54,166 nt of DNA. It comes from Diacronema lutheri. Lineage: Eukaryota; Haptophyta; Pavlovophyceae; Pavlovales; Pavlovaceae. The translations under genes and the position numbers were made by a program. A model generated the notes under the pieces. The model saw nothing but the letters and a program-made list of their open reading frames with translations. It made no database searches and was not told where the DNA came from. Location: positions 1-54,166 of the forward strand of contig JAGTXO010000091.1 in the NCBI GenBank assembly GCA_019448385.1, given 5' to 3'. Positions 31,345 to 40,862 of the stretch are shown piece by piece; within the stretch, counting starts at the first letter, position 1, and every line of letters starts with the position of its first letter.

Positions 31345-31763
31345 ATGGCGGTCGGGTGCACCGTGACTCTAGTCGTGGTGCTCCTCCTCACGGGTGTGGA
31401 CGGGAAGCGGCGAAGCAAGGTGCGCGCCGCGCCGACGCACGCGTATGCGCGCACGGCATCTCATCGGGGCGGCACCCAATTGGCGCGGCGCCCATCGCGC
31501 GGCAGACTTCCAGCGACAGGTCGAGCAGGCTCGAGCGCACGCAGTGCGAGGAGGGCCCGTGCTCGGAGTGGGATACCGATTATCGGCCCAACTGCGTCCT
31601 GCGCTGCCAGTCTGACGCGTGCTACACCGCCGTCTATGCGGACAACGAGCTCGAGCCCGGTGAGGTCGACACGTCGCGCAGTCGGCAGTACCAGACGTGC
31701 CTCACCAAGGAGCGATCCGATCGGATGCGTGTCGAGCGCGAGCGCAGCCGACGGCGAGGCTGA
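31345..31763 (+). CDS. Small secreted Cys-containing protein
   Basis: Two exons (31345-31419, 31506-31763) join across an 86-bp GT-AG intron to give 110 residues. Exon 1 is a signal peptide (MAVGCTVTLVVVLLLTG). The mature part has a compact cysteine pattern, CEEGPC...NCVLRCQSDACYTAVYADN, then ELEPGEVD and a final CL before a basic tail. This resembles a conserved eukaryotic small-protein family of unknown function with C..C...NC...C...CY and LE.GE.D. I am not sure of the family name. It shares a 143-bp upstream region with the divergent kinase gene. Confidence 0.7.
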
Positions 31764-31985
31764 AGGGGGTCGCGCCGAGGCGCGCTGCGCACGCGAGCTT
31801 GCACGAGCCGTCGCCGAGCGCAACGAGCGCGCGCGCAAACAAAGGTGCACGACCACTTCCGCCCACGTCGTCTCGTCCGCGCCCACGCCCGCGGGCGGGG
31901 TCGGGCGTGCGGCGGACGGGCGAGAAGGGCGAGAGGAGGCCCCACACCCGAAAATACATATTGAGACTCTCGCTGTCCCAGAAAG

Positions 31986-33902
31986 TCAGGGCAGCTCTGG
32001 CACGGGCTTCCCCGCGCGCAGCACGAGCACGATCGCCGCGACCGGCTGCCCGCGGTTCGTGCGGAGCACCGCCTCCTCGCTCGAGACGACGTCAAAGCCG
32101 CTCGCATGCGCGGCCGCATGCAGATAGCGCTGGGAATGGCCAAAGCGGCCGGAATCGAGCAGCGCCACTCCGCCCACCGCTGCGCCGCCCACCGCCTCGC
32201 CATCAGCCGGCGTTGTGTCCGGGAGCGCAGCAGTGTCCGGAAGCTTCTCGGCGGTGAGCGCGAGCAGGCCACTGCCCGGGCGCAGCACGGCGCGCACCGC
32301 CGAGAGGAGCGGCTTGAGCTCGCCCACGTACCCGATCACGTCTGAGAGCAGCGCGACGTCAAAGGCGGGCGGACGGCCAGGCGCGTCGCGCGCGAGCGCA
32401 CACCGCCGGCCCGCGCCACCCGCCGCCGCGCCGCCGACGCCGACGCCATCGTGCGCTCCGTCTGCCGCGGCGCGCAAATGCGCGAGGCATGCGCGCAGCT
32501 CGCCCACGCCCACCTCGTCGTACACGCGCCGGACCGCGCTCGGCGCGCCGCCGCCTTCGCCGCCCGACGCGCCCGCCGCGCCCGCCTCACCAACCGCGCC
32601 CGCCACGCCCGCCTCGCCCGCCTCGCCCACCACGCCGACCTCGCGCGCGCGAGCGAAGTCGGCCATCGTAGGCGAGAGATCAATTCCGACGAGCCACGAG
32701 GCGAAAGAGCGGAATGGCTCGCCCGACAGGCCCGTGCCGCAGCCCAGGTCGAGGATGGCGAGCAGCGGCCGATCGCGCGCGCGGCTGGCCGTGGGCGCGC
32801 CGCCGAGCGCCACGTCGACGGCGCGCGCGAGGAGCTGCGGACCGCGGTACGCGAGCGCGTGCACGAGGCTCTCGTCAAAGGACACGGCCTCCTGCTCGAA
32901 GAGCCGACGCACGTAGCCGACGTCGAGTGTGTTCACGTAACTCTGCCCGAGCAATGGCGGCGCACCGGCGTGCGGCGTCCCGTGCCGTGCCCCGCCTCCG
33001 TCGCCAAGCACGCTGCTGAGCAGCACGCGCGCGTGCCCCGCCGCGACCGGCGGGCGCGCGCCCGCGGTAGGCGGAGGATGCGATGCGCGACCGGCGGCGA
33101 GCACGCGCTGCTCGAGCGCCGCCGCGTGACAGAGGGCGGCCACGGCCCCAAGCCGCGCGGCGGAGGCCGCGGCCGTCGCCGCCGCGGCGGGCCGCAGCGA
33201 CGCGTCGACGGTGCCCAGTCGGCGCAGGTGGATGCCGAGGTCAGTCCACAGCCTCACAGCGGCCGCGTCCTCGACCACTGCGTCGGCGTCCTCGTCGCGC
33301 GTGCGAAGCGCGCCGTCCGCGGCGCAGTCGGGCAGCGCGTGCACCGCGTGCACGAAGAAGGACTCCGCGTCCGCGAGCAGCCGCAGCGCGTCCGCGGGAT
33401 CGGCGGCGGCAGCCTCGCTGGCGGCGAGCGCGGCGAGGCGTGCGCGCTCGGCCGAACCCGGCTGCAGCGCGTGCGCGCGCGCGAACGCGCCCGCCGCGTC
33501 GCGTGGGCGGCCGGCCGCGGCGAGCGCGGCGCCGAGCGCCGACGCGAGCGAGGCGTCCTCCGGCTGCGCGCGCGCGGCGTCGGCGAGGAGCTGCACGGCC
33601 TCGTCGGCGCGCGCAGCGCCTCCACGCTGGAGTAGCAGCGCGCCGAGCCGCTGGCTCGCCACCGCGGCGAGCGCGGGCACGCGCAGCGCCGCGCGGTGCG
33701 CGGCCTCCGCGTCATCCCAACGGCGTGCGCCCTCGAGCAGGAGACCGAGAGCCGCGTGCGCCTCGCCGTCCGCGGGACGGCGCGCGAGGACCTCACGCAG
33801 CGCCACAATTGCCTCGTCCACCTGCCCGCCCTCGATCGCGCCGCCTGCCGCGCGGATCCCAAGCAGCACGACGGCGACGACCCAAGGGACGCGCGCGGCC
33901 AT
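31986..33902 (-). CDS. TPR-repeat SAM-dependent methyltransferase (COG4976-like) with signal peptide
   Basis: An intronless frame of 638 residues with a clear ATG. It opens with a signal-anchor-like MAARVPWVVAVVLLGIRA. Tetratricopeptide repeats fill about residues 25-170 (VDEAIVALREVLARRPADGE, WDDAEAAHRAALRVPA). The methyltransferase starts near residue 330 with the family's SFDESLVHALAYRGPQLLAR and has motif I LDLGCGTGLSG, VGIDLSPTMADFARA and FDVALLSDVIGYVGEL. It ends RFGHSQRYLHAAAHASGFDV and LRTNRGQPVAAIVLVLR, the order seen in bacterial TPR-methyltransferases. A Gly/Ala/Glu-rich insert interrupts the Rossmann fold. The substrate is unknown. Lack of introns and the bacterial-type family hint at acquired origin. 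Confidence 0.8.
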   Translation of the reverse strand: MAARVPWVVAVVLLGIRAAGGAIEGGQVDEAIVALREVLARRPADGEAHAALGLLLEGARRWDDAEAAHRAALRVPALAAVASQRLGALLLQRGGAARADEAVQLLADAARAQPEDASLASALGAALAAAGRPRDAAGAFARAHALQPGSAERARLAALAASEAAAADPADALRLLADAESFFVHAVHALPDCAADGALRTRDEDADAVVEDAAAVRLWTDLGIHLRRLGTVDASLRPAAAATAAASAARLGAVAALCHAAALEQRVLAAGRASHPPPTAGARPPVAAGHARVLLSSVLGDGGGARHGTPHAGAPPLLGQSYVNTLDVGYVRRLFEQEAVSFDESLVHALAYRGPQLLARAVDVALGGAPTASRARDRPLLAILDLGCGTGLSGEPFRSFASWLVGIDLSPTMADFARAREVGVVGEAGEAGVAGAVGEAGAAGASGGEGGGAPSAVRRVYDEVGVGELRACLAHLRAAADGAHDGVGVGGAAAGGAGRRCALARDAPGRPPAFDVALLSDVIGYVGELKPLLSAVRAVLRPGSGLLALTAEKLPDTAALPDTTPADGEAVGGAAVGGVALLDSGRFGHSQRYLHAAAHASGFDVVSSEEAVLRTNRGQPVAAIVLVLRAGKPVPELP

Positions 33903-34059
33903 CGGCGCAGCGGCGCAGCGCTACTCAGCTGAGTAGCGTTGGGTCTCCTCCACGAATCGTGCCAACGGGCCAGCCAAAACATGGGGCCGAGCTGCTGCTC
34001 CTCCTCAGGCGGCGCGCGCCGCGTCGCCCTCGTGCGAGCGCGAGCTGGCGGCGGAGGGC

Positions 34060-35467
34060 ATGCCCGCGCCATTCTCACCAGCTGAAGGCGCCGCCGCCTT
34101 TGCCGAGCGCTGGTCCGGTATCGACGTGCGCACCGTCATGCGCGCGGCCAACGCCGAGCGGCACGCGCCGTTCTGCGCGCGCGCGTCCGCGCCGCTCCGC
34201 ACGCGCGCGCGCGACGTGGTGCTCTCGGGCGTGCAGCTCAACGCGATTGGCATGGACGCGTCGCGCGCGTTCGCGCCCGGCGGCCCGCTCCACGCGGCCA
34301 ACGTGACGGCCATCCTCGAGCGGCTGCAGCCACTGCGCTCTCTCCTCTTCCCGCCGATTTCGCTGCCCGCGTTTGGCGACCGCGTCGCGAGCGCGCCCAA
34401 GTCGGGGCCGTACGCGGAGAACCCGTCGTCGTGAAACCACGAGTTCACCGAGCGCGTCCTCCGCCTTGACGCGCACGTCCGCTACCCGCACGCGCCCGAC
34501 GTCGAGCGCCACCTCGGCACGGACGAGCGCGCGCGCGCCATCTTTGCAGACCTGAGCCGCAGCGGGTTTGCGCGGCTCGGCGTGCTGCCCGGGCTGCAGA
34601 TCGAGCCGCTCGCGGCGGGTACGAGCGCGCGCCTCGACGCCGCCGAGCGCCGCGCGCCCAGCCGCGGCATTTACTTTGAGCGCATCTCGCGCGCGGAGCA
34701 CGACTTCCGGCGCCCGCTTTTCAAAACGACTCGGCCGTGATGCGCGCGATCAGCGCGTACATCGCGCCGGCGCGCGGCGCGGCGCTCGGCGCGGCGGACG
34801 GCACGGTGCTCTCGTGGCGGCTCTCGAACGCGATCACCGAAGCCAACGCAAAATTCGTCAGCTCCGCATGGCACCAAGACAGGTGCGGTCGGCAGTTGAA
34901 GCTGTTCGTTTTCACGCACGATGTCGACGAGGAGCGCGGTCGGCCGACGCGCGTCGCGGCGGGCAGCCACCCAACCTTCCATTACTCGAGCCTGTACTGC
35001 GTGTACACACGTTACGACGACGCATGGATCCGCGCATGGATCCGCCCGCCGACTGGGTACGGAAGGGCGGAAGCCGACGGCGCCTTTGCGCGCGACGTCG
35101 GCGGGCGGAAGCGCGAGGCGTACGTCGTTGACACCAACGCGCTGCACTCGGCGACGGCCGACGGCGCCTTTGCGCGCGACGTCGTGAGCGTGCGCTTCAA
35201 TGTGCCGGGGAAGTGCAAGGCGCTCGCGAGGCCCGAGCCGCCCGAAACGCCATTCTACTGCGCGTGCGACAGCTCGGCCAGCGCCGCGCGCGCAGGCGGC
35301 GCCTGGGCTCCGACGGCGGCGGTGGGGGCGCGCGCGCCGAGCGCCGCAAAAGCGCGCGCATGGACTGGGCGGCCCGCGAGACGCCCGACTGAAGCGCTAC
35401 AAAGTGAGCCAGAATCGCCGGCGCGTGCGCTTGCCGTCAATGCACGTCACATTGTAAAGTCTGAGCC

Positions 35468-35503
<36 letters not shown>

Positions 35504-35657
35504 CCCCACTCCCTCAGGGGGCAGTGGCGTTATGGCCCGCGCGCGCGTGCGCAGCGCCGCACATCGCAGCGCCGCACATATCGCGCTCGCCGTGCTCCAC
35601 CCGTGCGTCGAGCCCGCAATCCGGACGCGCGCAATGAGTCGCCATGAGTTCACATGA
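34060..35657 (+). pseudogene. Phytanoyl-CoA dioxygenase-like gene with nonsense codon and frameshift
   Basis: The frame from ATG 34060 runs 124 codons to a TGA at 34432-34434, then continues open in the same frame (NHEFTERVLRLDAHVRYP) to 34737. The conserved core then resumes one frame over, with SSAWHQDRCGRQLKLFVFTH carrying the HxD iron motif and then PTRVAAGSHPTFHYSS and VVDTNALH. A lost base in the TTTT run near 34718-34723 would restore the frame, and TGA could replace TGG. A 27-bp segment is repeated at about 35072 and 35158 inside the core. The last open frame runs through a C run (35470-35501) and overlaps the lamin 3' end, so the true end is unclear. This is either a decayed gene or sequence error. 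Confidence 0.6.
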
Positions 35658-37762
35658 CGGCGCACTGGCGCTCGCCGCCGGCGCGCGCGCCGGCGCCATC
35701 GTCGGCGGCGCCTCCTCCGGGCTCGGGCGCGTCGGCGACCGTCTTGGCGGCGGCCTCAAGCTTGGAGACCTCGCCGCCCGAAGGGTCATGCAGAATCGCC
35801 ATGTCACCCTCATCGTTCCACATGTACCTGCACAGTTCGCCCGACGCGCCGCCGCATACGGTCGGCGCGCGATGGGCGGCCCCGATGGGCGAGCGACCGC
35901 GAGAAGAGCGGGCGTCAAAACGCACGCGCGAGAGGCGGAGGGCGAAGGGCGAGACGATCAGCGCACGCGCGCGCGAACGCGCGCACCGAGGCGACCACCA
36001 CAGCTCGGTTTGCGGGTCGCGACGCCGCCTCTGGTTCTTCTTGCCCGACCATACCGTCACGGCCGCGCCCGGGAGGATTTCAAACTCGGCGGGGAACGTG
36101 AAGGAAACTTCCGTGGAGTGGACCGACTGCAGCTTGTACCCGCCGAGGGCGCACACCTCGTCGCCCGCGTTCTTGACGGTGACGCAGTCGTTGAGCAGGT
36201 CGAGCTGCGAGATGTAGGGCGCCGGTCCCGCCGCGACGCGCCGCCTCTTCAGCGCGCGGTCCTGCGTCGGCGTGATGCCCAGCCGCTCCTCCTCGCCCTC
36301 GATCAAGCAGCGGTACGTCTTCAGCTCCTCGTCGAGTGAGATCTTCACGTCCATCAGCTCGTTGAACTCGGCCTCCTTCTCCTTGCGAGCCGCGCGCGCG
36401 TCTGCGCGCCGGCGCCGGCGGCGCGGCGCGTCGCGGCGCGGCGTGCGAAACGGTGAGCCGCGAGCGACCAGCAACCCCCCCCCCCCCTCCCCCCCCTCCC
36501 CGCCAATCCGCGCCAACGCGCGCGCCGCGCTCGCGCTCGCGCCCCGCTGACGCCCTGCACGCGCCGCGCGCGTAGCCTCTCGCGCCCCGCCCGCCGCTCG
36601 CGCCCCGCCCCTCCCTCCCCATCGCCCGCCCTCTCCTGCCCCCCCGCCCGCCGCGCGCGCACGCACCCTCGAGCTGCTGCCTCAGCGACACGAGCGCCTG
36701 CTCGTCCTTACGCTTGTGCGCGCCGAGCTCGCGCTCGATCTCGGCCGCACGCCGCTCCGCCGTGCCCGCGCGCTCGCGCGCCTCGCTCACCGACGCGCCG
36801 AGCTCCGCCGCGCGCGCGAGCGCCGACTCCTTGGCCGCGCGTTCTTCTCCCGCCTCGCGGCTGAGTTCCGCCTCGACGGTTTGAAAATGGGCGGCAAGCT
36901 GCTCGAGCTCGGCCTTGCGCTCCTCGTCGGCGCGCCGCTTCGCCGCCTCGAGCGCGTCCTGCAGTTGCGCGTCGTACGCCGCCTGCATCCGCGCGAGCTC
37001 GCCGCGGTTCGCACCCGTCAGTTCGTCAATTGTCTCACGGAAGGTCGCAGCCTCCTTGCGCCGCAGCTCCTCGGCGGTGGCGAGCTGCTCGCGCAGCGGC
37101 GCGAGCTTCTTCTCGAGGAGGCTGGCCTTCGACTCGGCGACCGCCGCCGCCTGCGACGCCTTCTCCGCGCGCTCCGCCGCGTCCTTCCCCGCGACGAGCG
37201 CGCGGTCGCGCTCCTCGGTGACGAGGCGGAGCCGCGCCTCGGCGTCGTCGCACCGCTCCGCCTTCTTCCTGCTCGCGGCGGCGACCTTGGCGGACTCGGC
37301 GGCCTGCGCAGCGTTGGCGGCGGCGCGCGCCTTCAGCTCGGCGATCAGCTCGACGTCATTCTCCTGCGCCGCGCGCAGCTCGGCGAGCTCGCGCTCGTAG
37401 ACGGCGCGCATCGAGTCGTTGTGCGACTTGGCCGCGGCCGAGCCCGTGTCCACCTTGGCCTGGAGCTCGCCGTTGCGCGCCTCGAGCTCTTTCATGCGCG
37501 ACAGAAAGTATTGTAGCCGCGAGTTGAGGTTGTGCAGCGTCTCGCGCTCCTCGACGCGCGACAGCCGCGTCGCCGACTCGGAGCCCGAGCCCACTGCGGC
37601 GCGCGGCGAGGACGCGCGCGCGCGAACGCGCGGCGCACGTGGGCGGACGACAGGCTGGCCGCCGGCGCATGGCGTGGTGCAAGGCGCGCGGGACCAAGCG
37701 CGGCTCGCACGCCGCGCGCGCCGCGCGCGTCGCCCACCCGAGGAGCGGCGTCCCTCCGACAT
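35650..37762 (-). CDS. Nuclear lamin (intermediate filament protein with lamin tail domain and CaaX box)
   Basis: Four exons (37762-37738, 37593-36667, 36401-35987, 35827-35650) give 514 residues. All introns are GT-AG (144, 265 and 159 bp) with matching phases. A short head leads to the rod start, EERETLHNLNSRLQYFLSR, then ~300 residues of coiled coil. The rod ends with the intermediate-filament consensus EFNELMDVKISLDEELKTYR and CLIEGEEERLGI (~328-359). A TP site and the basic KRRR (possible NLS) follow. Next is a lamin tail domain (NDCVTVKNAGDEVCALGGYK, FTFPAEFEILPGAAVTVW, MWNDEGDMAILHDPSGGEV) and a terminal CAVM. Order and content match animal lamins. A nuclear-envelope scaffold, farnesylated at the CaaX Cys, is inferred. 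It is divergent from CSN8, 156 bp apart. Confidence 0.88.
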
Positions 37763-37918
37763 GTCGACGGCCTCGGCGGTGGGGGACAGCTCTCGCGGCA
37801 GTACACTTGAACAACGCTCCGACCCCACGAGAGGAGTATTCAAGTTGTTGGCTGTGCGCTTTGGGCGGGAGACTTTTTGCGCCCTTGTATGGACCCTTTT
37901 TAAAAACTACCAGCTGGG

Positions 37919-38768
37919 ATGGCCGTCGCGGAGCGCATGGGAGACTACTTGCGCGCGCGTGACGCCGCGGCGGTCGTGGCGTACGCGGAGGATCTTGAGC
38001 TCGACGTTCGCGCATGTGCCTGTCCGCCGTTCTCGCGCGCCGCTGCGCCTGCGCCTCGCTCACCACACCGGCACGTGCGCGCGCGCGCGAACGCGATGGC
38101 CGAGCAGATGGCGCACGCGACCCTCGACATGCCGACGTCGTGCGCGGTGTACAAGGCTCAACTCGCCGCATACCTGCTCCTGCGCGACCTTGACGCCGCA
38201 CGCTTCTTGTGGAAGCGCTTGCCGCCCGCCTCAAAGGCGGCGGACGCGGAGCTTGCGGCGGTGTGGGCCGTGGGCAAGTGCATGGTGCGCGCCGACTGCG
38301 CCCGCCGCGCGCGCCGACGGCGGGCTCGTGCGTGCGCGGCTCGGCGCTCACGCGCGCGCGCAACGTGCGCGCGTCGTGCCCCACCACGCCGCGCAGTGGA
38401 CGGGCGACCGCGCGGGCGCGATCCGCGCGTGCGGCGGTGCCGGCGCGGCGTGGAGCGAGCTTCTCGCTCCGCCGATGGAGCAGCTGCGCGCCGCGCTGCG
38501 CGCGCACGTGGTCGCGCTCGTCGGCGCGTCCTACTCGGCGATTGCCATCGCGGACGCGAGCGCGATGCTCGACTTGCCGCACGATGGCGTGCTCGCGCTC
38601 GCCGCCGAGCACGGCTGGGCGGTCGTAACTGCACAGCCGGGGCAGCCCGCCGGTTCGGGCGGCGGCACGCTGCAGCCCAAGCCGCTCGCAAAGGCGGACG
38701 GCGCTCGGCAGGACCTGGGCATCGGGCAGCTCGCGCAGCTCACCCACCTGATCGCGCAGCTCGACTGA
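37919..38768 (+). CDS. CSN8: COP9 signalosome subunit 8
   Basis: Three exons (37919-38005, 38108-38284, 38397-38768) give 211 residues; human CSN8 has 209. Introns of 102 and 112 bp are GT-AG. The core YKAQLAAYLLLRDLDAARFL followed by WKRLPPASKAADAELAAVWA aligns with the [20 protein letters not shown] region of CSN8. The second junction gives VGKCM|WTGDRAG, like VGQRIWQRD. LRAHVVALVGASYSAIAIAD and LDLPHDGVLALAAEHGW form the winged-helix/PCI part. It is a component of the complex that removes Nedd8 from cullins. It lacks the longer tail of proteasome Rpn12 paralogues. Confidence 0.9.
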
Positions 38769-39082
38769 GCGACGCTGCTCGACGACGCAAGCGCCGTGGG
38801 GCGGGCGCGACCGCTGCTGCGCCTGGCGCGACCGGGCGCGAACCGGCACGCATCGACGAGCGCCGCTCAGTCACAGTGGCCAGCGTGCACTGCGCCGGCC
38901 GTGAAGCGCCGTCCGCGACGCTGCGAAGCCGTAAGTGAGTGCATTTGCTCCCATCTGATTTCGGGGCTAGCATGACAAATGCGCCAGCTCTCGCCGAGAC
39001 CCCCCCCCCCCCCCCCCCCCCCTCCCCCCCTTCCTCTCCTCCTCTCCCTCCTTTCAGAAGACCCGCGCACCCGAGCGACGCC
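38769..39082. other. Convergent intergenic region with C run
   Basis: 314 bp between CSN8 and the ankyrin-type gene, with a C-rich run at about 39001-39028. No gene is seen. Confidence 0.5.
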
Positions 39083-39484
39083 TCACAGCTCGTACCCCTT
39101 CTCGAGCCATTCGATCGACTTGTCCAGGTGCTTTTTGAGCTCGAGGTCGCGCGCGTCGACGCCGTTGGCGGCGATGGCGGCATCGCGCCGCTCCTTGAGC
39201 AGATCAAGCGCCGTCTTCCCGTCCACCCGATCCTTGCCCGCCTTAAGCGCGTCGATCTGCCTCGTCCTTGTCGCGGCCAGCAGGAGTGCCTCAAGGATCT
39301 CGCGGTCACGATCCGGCCGCGCGGTGCCCCAGCAGGCGATGTGCAGCGCGTTCCACGCGCGTAACGTGTCGCCACCGAGCGCAAGGTCCAGCCCACCGTC
39401 CTTCTCGGTCAGCTCCTTGCACGCCGACTTCACAAACGGGAGGTCGCCTCGGCGCACAGCGTTCCTCAACGCAACGTCCGCCAT
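39083..39484 (-). CDS. Small ankyrin-repeat-type protein
   Basis: An intronless frame of 133 residues from ATG 39484 (MADVALRNAVRRGDLPFVKS). The helix-turn-helix pattern with LRNAVRRGDLPFVKSACKEL and NALHIACWGTARPDRDREIL then DGKTALDLLKERRDAAI reads as two to three degenerate ankyrin repeats. A charged C-terminal helix follows. Specific function is unknown. Its start codon lies in CCATGG shared with an ATG on the opposite strand. Confidence 0.7.
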   Translation of the reverse strand: MADVALRNAVRRGDLPFVKSACKELTEKDGGLDLALGGDTLRAWNALHIACWGTARPDRDREILEALLLAATRTRQIDALKAGKDRVDGKTALDLLKERRDAAIAANGVDARDLELKKHLDKSIEWLEKGYEL

Positions 39485-39506
39485 GGCAGTTCACGAAACG
39501 GCCGCC

Positions 39507-39779
39507 ATGGCAGAGGCGGCTGAGGGCGTGGAGAAGGACCTCCTCATTCTGGTGCAGGCTCTCAACCGAATTGGCGCGCTCCAGCCTGACGGCTCGCGCC
39601 AGTGCCCCTACATCGCCATCTTCAAGGATGAGGTGCTCGAGCAGCAGCTCGAGTCGCTCATGGGCAGCCTCAAGGCGGCGAAAAAGCGCGGCATCGTCGC
39701 GTACGACGGGCAAATTTTGCTGCAGGGCGTCAATGACCACTCGCTCATCACTCTCGCGCCGACGCACGTGACGCAATGA
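39507..39779 (+). CDS. Costars-family (ABRACL-like) protein
   Basis: An intronless frame of 90 residues from ATG 39507, chosen because it sits in GCCGCCATGG. An in-frame ATG at 39483 would add eight residues but overlaps the opposite gene's start. The whole protein is the Costars domain: VEKDLLILVQALNRIG, FKDEVLEQQLESLMGSLKAA and KKRGIVAYDGQILLQGVND, matching ABRACL. In Dictyostelium and animals such proteins affect actin dynamics and cell motility. Length equals the family norm of 80-90 residues. Confidence 0.9.
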   Translation: MAEAAEGVEKDLLILVQALNRIGALQPDGSRQCPYIAIFKDEVLEQQLESLMGSLKAAKKRGIVAYDGQILLQGVNDHSLITLAPTHVTQ

Positions 39780-39876
39780 CCAGGAAAGCGTGGGGGGTGG
39801 GCTCACGAGAGGCTGTTGGTCTCGCCGCCCGCACGCCCGGCGAAAACGTCATCGGCGAACGAAGGTAAATGGCAAT

Positions 39877-40740
39877 AGAGGGCGTGCGCAAAACGCCGAA
39901 CTGGGCTTTGCGGCTTTTTTCTCGTTCTTATTCAAAAGAGGCGCTCGGCGGGTCGTAACGGAGAGGAAATGCCAAGACCGATACCGGCCTTCCTTCCCGG
40001 CCTTTGGGATGAAAAGCCGATCACGATAACGGCCTATTTTCGCCTGGACGACCGGTGAGCAGCGCCCCGCATGGCAAAGCCCGGCGTGCTCAAGCAGCTC
40101 AACTGGGCCTCGGCTACACCCCCCGTCGTCGAGCTCGTCTTCGCGTCGTTCCTCGCCAACGACCTCCCCGAGGCGATCATGGCGAATCAGAAGACTCTTA
40201 AGCTGGGCGAGATCCACGCGCTCCTCGAGCAAGACGATCGGTTCGGAGAGCACGGCGTGAAGCCGCCTTCCTTGAGCACGCTCGGGACATGGTTAAGCAA
40301 TGGGGAGAGGGCGTGGAAGGCCTACCCCAAGGCGCGAGTAAGCCGCTATGCGCGCTCCACCACGCGCGCGCCGTGTGTACGCGCCGCCGATGTGCGTGCC
40401 CGCCGCTGCGCCCTCGCGTGCTCCAGACAGGCGACGGCGACGACCCCGAGCTGTGCGAGCGCGCCGTGGCCAGCCCAAACGTGGGCCAGGTGGCCATCAA
40501 CTCGTTCTTCAACCACCTCGCGAGCGACCAGAACGAGCAACGCATCCGTGCGCGCTTCGTCTCAAAAGCTGTGCGCACCGTGATCGACACCATCGCGAGA
40601 TACCCACAACAAAGGCCGATATCGGTCTTCCTGAAATGCGCACGCCCGAAAAGACCAATACAGGGAACTCAGATCATTTTTTAAAAAGCCCACAAAAAAG
40701 CCCGAGACGAAAAGGCCGTTATGTTTTGCGCACGCCCTCT
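39877..40740. mobile_element. 864-bp unit bounded by inverted repeats, with a 3-bp flanking duplication
   Basis: AGAGGGCGTGCGCAAAAC at 39877-39894 is repeated perfectly in inverted orientation at 40723-40740. Further matching blocks (GGCTTTTTT, AAGACCGATA(C/T)CGGCC) extend imperfect inverted similarity about 120 bp inward. AAT flanks both sides (39874-39876, 40741-40743). This looks like a DNA transposon or MITE-like element. The only gene inside shows no recognisable transposase. Confidence 0.6.
40071..40684 (+). CDS. Unrecognised protein inside the inverted-repeat unit
   Basis: Two exons (40071-40337, 40427-40684) join across an 89-bp intron with a GTAAGC donor and CCAG acceptor, matching phases, giving 174 residues. 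The first part (LKQLNWASATPPVVELVFAS, KTLKLGEIHALLEQDDRFGE, LSTLGTWLSNGERAWKAY) is a mixed helical sequence that could be DNA-binding. The second has NSFFNHLASDQNEQRIRARF and VRTVIDTIARYP. No family is recognised. Its position between terminal inverted repeats suggests it belongs to the element. Its donor is closer to the canonical GTAAGT than its neighbours' donors. Confidence 0.5.
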
Positions 40741-40862
40741 AATTAAGCGTGCACACGCAACGCCGACTGCTGGCAGCCTGGCATGTTGGCTGTGCCAAGC
40801 AACGTCACAGGTTCAGGAGCTGGCACGCTCGGCGACGAGCCGTGAGCCGTGTGACCGTTTCA

